From assembly GCA_965214915.1 (NCBI GenBank), contig CBDCCP010000001.1:1674001-1738000 (forward strand): a DNA stretch of 64,000 nt, in the 5' to 3' direction. Made by a program: the position numbers and the translations under genes. How positions within the stretch are numbered: position 1 is the first letter of the stretch; every line of letters begins with the position of its first letter. A model generated the notes under the pieces. It was not told where the DNA came from. It was given only the letters and a program-made list of their open reading frames with translations, and made no database searches. This stretch comes from CATQHP01 sp965214915. Its GTDB lineage: Bacteria; Acidobacteriota; Terriglobia; Bryobacterales; UBA6623. This document shows, piece after piece, positions 54,364 to 62,469 of this stretch.

Positions 54364-55311
54364 ATGAACCGGCTGTTTTCGATCGGCTTCGCGGCTGCGC
54401 TGGCCGGCGCCGCCTTATGGGCGCAGCAGACCAGCAAGCCCGAATTGACGCCGGTGTACTCGGACTCGGACATCATCAAGGTCGATGTCGCGCGGGTCCC
54501 CTTGCTGTTCACCGTCACGGACAAGAAAAACCGCTTCATCACCGACCTGGACCGCGAAGATTTCGAGGTCTTCGACAACGGCAAGCGGCAGGAGATTCGC
54601 GAGTTCGTTCGCGAGAGCGATCTGCCGCTGCGCATCGGCGTCGTGCTCGACACCAGCAACTCGATTCGCGGGCGGTTCAAGTTCGAGCAGGAAGCGGCGA
54701 TCGAGTTTCTGCGCGGCGTGCTGGCCGAGGATGCCGACCGCGCGTTCCTGGTCAGCTTCGACACGCAGGCGGAATTGATCGTGGACTACACCAACGATAT
54801 CGACCGCTTGGCCGCGGGCGTGCGCAGCCTGCGGGCCGGCGGCGGGACCGCGCTTTACGACGCCATCTACTACGCTTGCCGCGACAAGCTGCCCGAAGAC
54901 CAGCCCAAAGAACAGTTCCGCCGCGCTCTGGTGGTCATCGGCGACGGCGAGGACAACCACAGCACCGTTACCCGCGAAGACTCCCTGGAGATGGCGCACA
55001 AGGCCGAAGCCGTGGTCTATACGATTTCGACGAACCGCAGCGGCAAAGCGGAAATCGGCGACCGCACGCTGCGCCGCTTTTCGCAGGAAACCGGAGGCAT
55101 CTCGTTTCACCCGTTTCAGGCCCGCGACCTGGAGCAGTCGTTCGCCAATATCGCCAACGAGTTGCGCCACCAGTATTTCATCCTGTATTCGCCGAGCGAG
55201 TTCGTGAACGACGGCAGCTTCCACAAAGTGCGCGTCAAGCCCCAGGTGAAGAACGCGATGGTCCGCGTGCGCCGAGGGTACTACGCGCCGCTGCCCGACG
55301 AAATCAACTGA
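54364..55311 (+). CDS. Secreted VWFA-domain protein, acidobacterial type
   Basis: 315 residues from ATG 54364, with signal peptide NRLFSIGFAAALAGAALWAQ. A short beta-domain (KVDVARVPLLFTVTDKKNRF, LDREDFEVFDNGKRQEIREF) precedes a von Willebrand A domain with a MIDAS motif starting DTSNS (VVLDTSNSIRGRFKFEQEAA) and the later GGGTALYDAI and VVIGDGEDNHS segments. This matches the VWFA-related family much expanded in Acidobacteriota, thought to mediate extracellular or periplasmic protein contacts. Its function is unknown. Transcribed after the pseudouridine synthase gene but with its own -10. Confidence 0.9.
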   Translation: MNRLFSIGFAAALAGAALWAQQTSKPELTPVYSDSDIIKVDVARVPLLFTVTDKKNRFITDLDREDFEVFDNGKRQEIREFVRESDLPLRIGVVLDTSNSIRGRFKFEQEAAIEFLRGVLAEDADRAFLVSFDTQAELIVDYTNDIDRLAAGVRSLRAGGGTALYDAIYYACRDKLPEDQPKEQFRRALVVIGDGEDNHSTVTREDSLEMAHKAEAVVYTISTNRSGKAEIGDRTLRRFSQETGGISFHPFQARDLEQSFANIANELRHQYFILYSPSEFVNDGSFHKVRVKPQVKNAMVRVRRGYYAPLPDEIN

Positions 55312-55401
55312 AACGCCGCTTGCGCGGGGCGGCAAGGCTGCCGCGCCTGCCGCGGAATTTTCCACATCGACTGTTAGAATCGGAATCCGAGGAGCATCTG
55401 C

Positions 55402-56439
<1,038 letters not shown>

Positions 56440-57228
56440 CTACAGGCGGAACAGTTCTTTAAGCCGTTTGGTTTGGCCGCGGCTGACGGGGATTTCCGTC
56501 TGCTCCGGGTCGCTCATGCGCAACTGGTAAGTGGATTTGAACCAGGGGATGACCTCTTTAATGCGGTCGATGTTTACCAGGTAGGAACGGTGGGCTCTCC
56601 AGAATGAGCGCTCGCCCAGATTCGATTGCAGGTCGTCGAGCGTTTTGTAGTTGCTCTCGCCGCCGGTCTGGGCGGCAACCACGCGGATGGCGCCGTCTTT
56701 TACGGTGGCGTAGATGATGTCGGCCGCGTCGACGAGGAGCAGGCGGCTGTTCGACTTGATCAGCACCTTGGACGGCGGCGCAGCCTGATCGCGAAGGTGG
56801 GACAGCAACCGCTGCATTTTCCCGACTTCTTCCGCCGGCGTCTGGATGCGCGCGCGAGCGAGCGATTTTTGCAGCCGCTGCTTTTCGACCGGCTTGAGCA
56901 GGTAATCGGCCGCGTTGACTTCGAAAGCTTGCACCGCGTACTGGTCGTAGGCGGTGGCGAAGATGATGTGCGGCAGCGCGCCTCCCCGCCGGACCAGCTC
57001 GCGCACGACTTCGAGTCCGTTCAGGCCCGGCATCTGGACATCCATGAAAACGATGTCGGGGTCGAGCGCTTCGATCTGTTGCAGCGCCTCGGGTCCGTTC
57101 GATGCCTGGCCGACGACTTCGATTTCTTCGAACGAGTCGAGCAGGAAAGACAACTCCTGGCGGGCGAGTTTCTCGTCATCGACGAGAATCGCGGTCAGAG
57201 CATCGGCTCCGGCAACTTTTTCAGTCAT
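56440..57228 (-). CDS. LytTR-family response regulator
   Basis: DNA-binding two-component regulator, 262 residues from ATG 57228. Receiver domain: acidic pocket AILVDDEKLARQELSFLL, phospho-acceptor Asp in DPDIVFMDVQMPGLNGLEVV, and conserved KPVEKQRL lysine. Residues 160-262 form the LytTR domain (VLIKSNSRLLLVDAADIIYA, FWRAHRSYLVNIDRIKEVIP). No sensor kinase lies next to it, so the partner is elsewhere. The targets are unknown. Confidence 0.94.
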   Translation of the reverse strand: MTEKVAGADALTAILVDDEKLARQELSFLLDSFEEIEVVGQASNGPEALQQIEALDPDIVFMDVQMPGLNGLEVVRELVRRGGALPHIIFATAYDQYAVQAFEVNAADYLLKPVEKQRLQKSLARARIQTPAEEVGKMQRLLSHLRDQAAPPSKVLIKSNSRLLLVDAADIIYATVKDGAIRVVAAQTGGESNYKTLDDLQSNLGERSFWRAHRSYLVNIDRIKEVIPWFKSTYQLRMSDPEQTEIPVSRGQTKRLKELFRL

Positions 57229-57276
57229 GCCACTCCGGCCCTCGGCTGAGTGTAGCATCGGTAATGGGGAGTTGCC

Positions 57277-57924
57277 CTGCGCGATACGGCCATAGCCTTA
57301 TTTGCCAAAGCGCCGCGGCCGGGGCGCGTGAAGACTCGTCTCACGGCTCGCCTTTCCGCCGAGGACGCCGCGGAATTTCATCGTCTTTGCGCCCTTGAGG
57401 CATGGGGCAAGCTGCAGCGCATCGCCGCGGCGGACGCGTTCTTGTACTGCGACGTTCGCGGCGCGGACTTCGGGCGCTCCGCGGCAATCGAGCGGATGCG
57501 GCTCCAGCGCGGCGCGGACCTTGGCGAGAAACTCCGGCTGTGTCTCGACGAGTTGCTTGCGCAGGGATACCGCAAGGCGTTGATCGTCGGCAGCGACAGT
57601 CCAACGGTCCCGGCCGCGAATATCGAGGCAGCGGTCGAGGAGCTCGACCGCTGCGATGTCGTTCTGGGGCCGTGCGCGGACGGCGGCTTCTATCTGATCG
57701 GCGCGCGCAGAACGGACGCGCGGATGTTCGACGGCGTCGCCTGGTCGGACGGAGAGACCCGCGCGCAGACGGTTCGGGCGCTGCATGACGCCGCCCTCAG
57801 CGTTGCCCAGGCGGGCGAGTGGTACGACGTCGATGAGCCGGCCGATCTCGACCGCTTGCGGTCGGACCCGCATCTTCCGCCCGCTTTGCGCAGGTGGTTT
57901 GCACAACAGCCTCGCCTACAATGA
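57277..57924 (+). CDS. DUF2064 / TIGR04282-type transferase (nucleotidyl- or glycosyltransferase-like)
   Basis: Small GT-A-like protein. The family hallmark AIALFAKAPRPGRVKTRLTA is fully coded from 57289, and the core motifs VGSDSPTVPAANIEAAVEEL and GPCADGGFYLIGARR follow. The open frame upstream has no ATG, GTG or TTG before the preceding in-frame stop, so the start is either CTG 57277, another rare codon, or lost through an upstream indel (an ATG at 57263 is out of frame). GTG 57328 would cut off the nucleotide-binding loop. Family role is uncertain; some members are linked to arsenosugar synthesis. xseB follows after 14 bases. Confidence 0.8.
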   Translation: MRDTAIALFAKAPRPGRVKTRLTARLSAEDAAEFHRLCALEAWGKLQRIAAADAFLYCDVRGADFGRSAAIERMRLQRGADLGEKLRLCLDELLAQGYRKALIVGSDSPTVPAANIEAAVEELDRCDVVLGPCADGGFYLIGARRTDARMFDGVAWSDGETRAQTVRALHDAALSVAQAGEWYDVDEPADLDRLRSDPHLPPALRRWFAQQPRLQ

Positions 57925-57938
57925 AAGGCGCCGGAGCC

Positions 57939-58181
57939 ATGGCCGACAAACAGAAAGAAGCCCCGTCGTTCGAGGACGGGCTGCAACAACTCGAGGAAGT
58001 CGTCAGTCAACTCGAAGACGGCGATCTGCCGCTCGAGAAGTCTCTGGAGTTGTTCGAAAAGGGCATGAAACTGAGCGAAGGCTGCCGCAAGCAACTGCAG
58101 GAGGCGGAGACGAAGGTCGAGATTCTGTTGCGCAAAGACGGCGAGATCGAGCCTGAGCCGTTCGAGTTGGACGACGAATAG
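57939..58181 (+). CDS. xseB: Exodeoxyribonuclease VII small subunit
   Basis: 80-residue coiled-coil partner of XseA. The sequence SFEDGLQQLEEVVSQLEDGD, LPLEKSLELFEKGMKLSEGC and KQLQEAETKVEILL is the complete family pattern. ATG 57939 is chosen over ATG 57921 because of the spacing to GGAG. It precedes ispA by 8 bases, the usual xseB-ispA arrangement; xseA is not in the window. Confidence 0.95.
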   Translation: MADKQKEAPSFEDGLQQLEEVVSQLEDGDLPLEKSLELFEKGMKLSEGCRKQLQEAETKVEILLRKDGEIEPEPFELDDE

Positions 58182-58189
58182 ATAAGCCC

Positions 58190-59086
58190 TTGCTGCGTTC
58201 GACCTCAGTGGCCTTCGAAGAATATCTCACGGAGCGCCGGCAACGAGTGGACGCTGCGCTCGACCGGCTGATTCCCGCCGGGGCAACGCAGCCCGGCACG
58301 ATTCATGCCGCGATGCGCTACAGTCTGTTCGCGGGCGGCAAGCGTATCCGGCCCCTGCTGGCGATCGCGGCGGCAGAGGCGCTGGGAACGGAGACCGGAG
58401 CGGAACTGCCCGGCTGCGCCGTGGAGTGCGTGCATGCGTACTCGCTGATCCACGACGATCTCCCCGCCCTCGACAACGACGATTTCCGCCGAGGCAGGCC
58501 GACCTGCCATAAGGTTTACGGCGAAGCGATGGCGATCTTGGCCGGCGACGCCCTGTTGACAGCCGCGTTCAAGATTCTTGCGGAACTCGACTTGGCGGCC
58601 GAGAACCGCGCGGCCATGATTGCGGATCTCGCGGCGGCTGCCGGTTCCGTCGAGGGCATGATCGGCGGGCAGGTCGCTGACCTCGAAGCGGAAGGCAAAT
58701 CCGTTACGGCCGAGCAACTGCACTACATTCACCGCGCGAAGACCGGAGCGCTGATTCGGGCGTCGGTGCGCATCGGCGCTCTTTTCGGCAACGCCGCGCC
58801 GGACGCTTATCGAGCGCTCGGCGAATACGGCCGGCACATCGGCTTGGCCTTTCAGATTGTCGACGACGTGCTCGATGTCGTCTCCACGAGCGAGGAACTG
58901 GGCAAGACCGCCGGCAAAGACGCCGCGCAAGGGAAGGCGACGTTTCCCGCGTTTTACGGGCTTGAGGAATCGCGCCGCCGGGCGCGGGAACGCCTCGACG
59001 CCGCGTTGGCCGCGATTGAGGATTTCGGGTCGCCGGCTTGGGGCTTGCGCCGGATCGCCGAACGCATCGTGTCGCGCACGAACTGA
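58190..59086 (+). CDS. ispA: Polyprenyl diphosphate synthase (farnesyl/geranylgeranyl type)
   Basis: Condenses isopentenyl diphosphate with allylic diphosphates for isoprenoid, quinone and cell-wall lipid carriers. 298 residues from TTG 58190 (GTG 58208 is an alternative). The first aspartate-rich motif is LIHDDLPALDNDDFRRGRPT, the GGKRIRPLL lysine-arginine motif precedes it, and the second aspartate-rich motif is FQIVDDVLDV. The DDxxxxD form of the first motif is bacterial type II farnesyl synthase. Coupled to xseB. Confidence 0.95.
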   Translation: MLRSTSVAFEEYLTERRQRVDAALDRLIPAGATQPGTIHAAMRYSLFAGGKRIRPLLAIAAAEALGTETGAELPGCAVECVHAYSLIHDDLPALDNDDFRRGRPTCHKVYGEAMAILAGDALLTAAFKILAELDLAAENRAAMIADLAAAAGSVEGMIGGQVADLEAEGKSVTAEQLHYIHRAKTGALIRASVRIGALFGNAAPDAYRALGEYGRHIGLAFQIVDDVLDVVSTSEELGKTAGKDAAQGKATFPAFYGLEESRRRARERLDAALAAIEDFGSPAWGLRRIAERIVSRTN

Positions 59087-59094
59087 GCGGCGGC

Positions 59095-59856
59095 TCATTC
59101 GTCGCCGTATTCGACTGCGACCAGGAAAAGTCCTCGGGCCGGCGCCGTAATCCCCGCAAGGCCGCGGTCTCGGGCGGCGAGAAGCGCCGGTATCTCGGCG
59201 GACTTCAGCTTGCCGCGTCCGACTGCGAGCAGCGCGCCTACGATGTTGCGCACCATGCGGTAGAGGAATCCGGAACCGCGGACGCGGTAAACGAGCAGGT
59301 CGGCCCGGCGGGTCAACTGCGAGCAGAAGATCGTTCGAACGGTGGATTTTTCGGGTTCCCCCTGCCGCGCGGCGCGGTCGTTCGAAGCGAGAGAGCGAAA
59401 ATCCCGCGTCCCCGCGAACAGCGGCGCGACGGCCGTCATCGCCTGCTCATCGAGAGGAAACGGATACCAATAGGTAAACGGGTAAACAAACGGCGGACAC
59501 GTTTCCCCGCGGTGAATGCGGTACTCGTAAGTCTTCGCGACGGCCGCGTGTCTGGCGTGAAAACCAGCAGGCATTTCCACAACGTCGTCAATGCGCACCG
59601 CCGGCGGCAGAATACGGTTCAACGCCTTCTTGAGGTTTGCCGCGGGGATCGGATTGGCCAGGGCGAACGATGCCGTCTGGCCCAGGGCGTGAACCCCGGA
59701 GTCGGTCCGCCCGGAGCCTGCGACCTTGACGCGGCTGCCCTCGATTGCGGCCAAAGCATCCTCGAGCGTTCCCTGGACCGTTTTCCGCCCCGGCTGGATT
59801 TGCCAGCCGCTGAAACCGGCGCCGTCATATGCGACAGTGATCTTCAGGGTCCTCAT
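59095..59856 (-). CDS. truA: tRNA pseudouridine(38-40) synthase TruA
   Basis: Modifies the tRNA anticodon arm, 253 residues from ATG 59856, where RTLKITVAYDGAGFSGWQIQ is the canonical N-terminus; the longer in-frame extension upstream is rejected. The catalytic Asp is in GSGRTDSGVHALGQ. HARHAAVAKTYEYRI and FLYRMVRNIVGALLAVG complete the family pattern. Convergent with ispA, 8 bases apart. Confidence 0.96.
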   Translation of the reverse strand: MRTLKITVAYDGAGFSGWQIQPGRKTVQGTLEDALAAIEGSRVKVAGSGRTDSGVHALGQTASFALANPIPAANLKKALNRILPPAVRIDDVVEMPAGFHARHAAVAKTYEYRIHRGETCPPFVYPFTYWYPFPLDEQAMTAVAPLFAGTRDFRSLASNDRAARQGEPEKSTVRTIFCSQLTRRADLLVYRVRGSGFLYRMVRNIVGALLAVGRGKLKSAEIPALLAARDRGLAGITAPARGLFLVAVEYGDE

Positions 59857-60013
59857 ACGGCAGGCAATGAGGCCAGAGTAACGCGGATTGCGAAATGGGC
59901 GGAAGGGCGGCCGCAGGCAAACAGGAGCCGATTCTTTTTGAAGGAGCGAGGGTTGGGAGTGGAGAACCATGCGCCGGCTTGCAGCACGGCAGTTTCCGCA
60001 TCGGGCAATCGCG

Positions 60014-60019
60014 TACAAT
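60014..60019 (+). promoter_or_regulatory. Putative -10 hexamer TACAAT, 6 bases before ATG 60026
   Basis: TACAAT directly upstream of the small coiled-coil gene. No Shine-Dalgarno other than AGGG, which abuts the start. Confidence 0.45.
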
Positions 60020-60025
60020 AAGGGT

Positions 60026-60268
60026 ATGACACCCGAAATGTTCAGCATCGTAGGGGTAGGTATTGCGCTGGCCGGACTGATCCTGAACAGCCAGCGTCAA
60101 CTGCGGGCGGAGATGATCTCCCGCATGGATAAACTGGGAGCCGATTTCAACGATTTGCGCCGCGAAGTGAGCGGGTTGGATGCCCGTCTGTCCCGCCTGG
60201 AGGGAGTAATTTCGACAGCCCTCTTCAACCGCCCGTCACTGGTCGAGTCCGCCGAGCGCGGCGATTGA
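60026..60268 (+). CDS. Small protein with N-terminal membrane helix and coiled coil
   Basis: 80 residues from ATG 60026. A hydrophobic helix FSIVGVGIALAGLIL (residues 6-20) is followed by an amphipathic, heptad-like region LRAEMISRMDKLGADFNDLR and VSGLDARLSRLEGVI. This is the shape of many small bacterial anchored coiled-coil proteins of unknown role. The gene stands alone between truA (divergent) and the TolC-like gene. Confidence 0.65.
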   Translation: MTPEMFSIVGVGIALAGLILNSQRQLRAEMISRMDKLGADFNDLRREVSGLDARLSRLEGVISTALFNRPSLVESAERGD

Positions 60269-60429
60269 GCCGCCGTCCCCCTCATCTTGTTGCATCGAAG
60301 GGCCCCTCTCGAAAATGAATCGCCCGCGGTCGGCAAGCGCCTGAGTAACCAGTTACACGAGCGGTGCGCCTTGTCGTTTTAACGGCCGTGCGGGTCTGTC
60401 GGGCCGTGGTGTGCGCAAATCGACGATTC

Positions 60430-62376
60430 ATGACGAGCCGGTCACTCAGCGTTTCGGTTTCTTTGGCTCTGACCCTGTTCTTGCAACCGTTTGCTTCAGG
60501 TCAGACATTCCGCAGAAAGCCTGTGGACTACAGCGAAGGCGTTTCGGGCTGGCCGCCGATCGTCAACGTCTTGAAAACGCCCACAGTCCCGGAAATCAGC
60601 TTGGCGAATTCCGAGCGGTTGGACTTTCTGATCCACGACGCCAAACTGTATCTATCGCTGGCCGACGCCTTGGCTCTGGCCATTGAGAACAACCTCGATC
60701 TGGCTTGGGCGCGCTACGGACCGCAGAGCGCCGGCAACGATGTCATGCGCGCCAAGTCGGGCGCCCAGTTGCGCGGCGTTCAAAACCAGATCAGCGTTCT
60801 CTCGACCGGAATCGGCGGCGGCGGCGGCGGCGGCCAGGGCGGCCAGGCCACGGGCATTACGCAGCGGGCCGGCGGCGGGGGCGCAGGCGGGGGCGGCGGA
60901 GCGGCGGGCGTCGGCGATGCGAGTACGTTCTTCGGAACGCAGTCGGTCAACATGGACCCCGCCATGTTCGGAAATATCGATTGGGGACACTTCTCCAACC
61001 CGCAAACCAGCAACTTCGTCACTGGAACGAATACGCTGATCCGCGAGATCAGCAACTCCCAGTTGGGCGTCCGTCAGGGTTTCAAGACCGGCACGACCGC
61101 CGCGCTGGTCTGGGCGAACACGCGCAGCCTCACCAACAACCTGCGCACCAACTTCAACCCGTCGCTCGTCAGCGCGCTGACTTTGCGCGTCACGCAGCCG
61201 TTGCTGCAAGGGTTCGGCGTGGCGGTCAATACCCGCAACATCGAAGTGGCCAAGAACAACCGCGAGATCTCCGATCTGCAGTTCAAGCTGCAAGTCGAAG
61301 AAATCGTCACGCGGGTCGAGGCGCTTTATTGGGGGCTGGTAACACTCAGGGCCCAGGTGGACAGCCAACGGGAGAACCTGCAGCTCGCGCAGAAGCTCTA
61401 CAACGACAACAAGCGGCGCGTTGAAATCGGCACCCTGGCGCCCATCGAGATCGTACGCGCCGAGGCGGAAGTCGCCGCCCGCGAAGCCGATCTTACCGCC
61501 GCAGAGACCGAGGTCCGGCTGCAGGAAACGCTGATCAAAGACGCGCTGAGCGTCAACGGCATGGCCAGCCCTACCCTGATGTACGCCGAGATCATCCCGA
61601 CCGACGACATCGAGGTGCCGGAAGAGGAAGTCCTGGAGCCGCTGGAGGCGCTCATGGAAACAGCCGTGGTCTCCCGCGCCGAGATGCAGCAGAACCGCAT
61701 TCGCATGAAGAACACGGAGTTGGGTTTGATCGGCGTGCGCAACGGCATGCGGCCCAGCGCGGATCTTACGGTCGATCTGACGAACAATGCGCTGGCGGGG
61801 CAGGTCAACGATCTTTTTGTCGCCAGTCCCGGACAGCCGGCGGGGGTTTCGCCGTTCTTCCTGGGCGGCTTGGGCAATGCCTCCGGACAGTTGTTCCGCC
61901 GCAACTTCCCCGATTACCAGGTCCGCCTGCAAGTCAACATCCCGCTGAAGAACCGCCAGGCGCGGGCCGATATGACCGCTTCGCTGTTGGAAAAACGCCA
62001 GCAGGAAGTGCGTCTGGTGCAAGCGGAGAACGCGGTGCGCAGCGAAGTGCAGTCGGCTTTGATCCAGGTCGAGCAGGCGCGCGCCCGTTATAAGGCGGCG
62101 CTGAAGTCCCAGGAATTGCAACAGCGAACGCTGGAAGCCGAGCAGAAAAAATTCAACCTCGGCGCCTCGACGATATTCCAGGTCGTGCAGGCGCAGCGCG
62201 ATCTGGCCAACGCGCGCACGACGCTGATCATCACGCAAAATACCTATATCAGCGCCCGCATCAATCTCGACCGCGCCACCGGACATACGCTCACGGCAAA
62301 CCATATCTCGATCGCGGAGGCCTACGAGGGCGTCGTCGACAAAAGACCCGACCCCATTCCGGTCGATGTCCAATAG
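60430..62376 (+). CDS. TolC-family outer-membrane efflux protein with glycine-rich insertion
   Basis: Outer-membrane channel of a tripartite efflux or type I secretion system, 648 residues from ATG 60430, with signal peptide SVSVSLALTLFLQPFASG. The TolC helices begin with LYLSLADALALAIENNLDLA and continue to KNRQARADMTASLLEKRQQE and STIFQVVQAQRDLANARTTL. Between residues about 125 and 160 lies a glycine-rich stretch with runs of six or seven glycines, interrupting the first helical hairpin, an addition beyond the usual 420-480 residues of TolC. No membrane-fusion or pump gene is adjacent. The 161 bp before it hold no recognisable gene. Confidence 0.88.
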   Translation: MTSRSLSVSVSLALTLFLQPFASGQTFRRKPVDYSEGVSGWPPIVNVLKTPTVPEISLANSERLDFLIHDAKLYLSLADALALAIENNLDLAWARYGPQSAGNDVMRAKSGAQLRGVQNQISVLSTGIGGGGGGGQGGQATGITQRAGGGGAGGGGGAAGVGDASTFFGTQSVNMDPAMFGNIDWGHFSNPQTSNFVTGTNTLIREISNSQLGVRQGFKTGTTAALVWANTRSLTNNLRTNFNPSLVSALTLRVTQPLLQGFGVAVNTRNIEVAKNNREISDLQFKLQVEEIVTRVEALYWGLVTLRAQVDSQRENLQLAQKLYNDNKRRVEIGTLAPIEIVRAEAEVAAREADLTAAETEVRLQETLIKDALSVNGMASPTLMYAEIIPTDDIEVPEEEVLEPLEALMETAVVSRAEMQQNRIRMKNTELGLIGVRNGMRPSADLTVDLTNNALAGQVNDLFVASPGQPAGVSPFFLGGLGNASGQLFRRNFPDYQVRLQVNIPLKNRQARADMTASLLEKRQQEVRLVQAENAVRSEVQSALIQVEQARARYKAALKSQELQQRTLEAEQKKFNLGASTIFQVVQAQRDLANARTTLIITQNTYISARINLDRATGHTLTANHISIAEAYEGVVDKRPDPIPVDVQ

Positions 62377-62469
62377 GCGGGAACCGAACATACCGGCTTG
62401 GCGGCAAGCCGGCGCATTTTTCGGCGGAAGCGATGTGCCATCATGATACCGGCATTGAAAGGTTGATGC

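Noticed and set aside
55312..55401. LexA (SOS) box before recA
   Set aside because: The 90-bp region has TAGAAT and GAGGAG but no CTGT-N8-ACAG or CGAAC-type palindrome.
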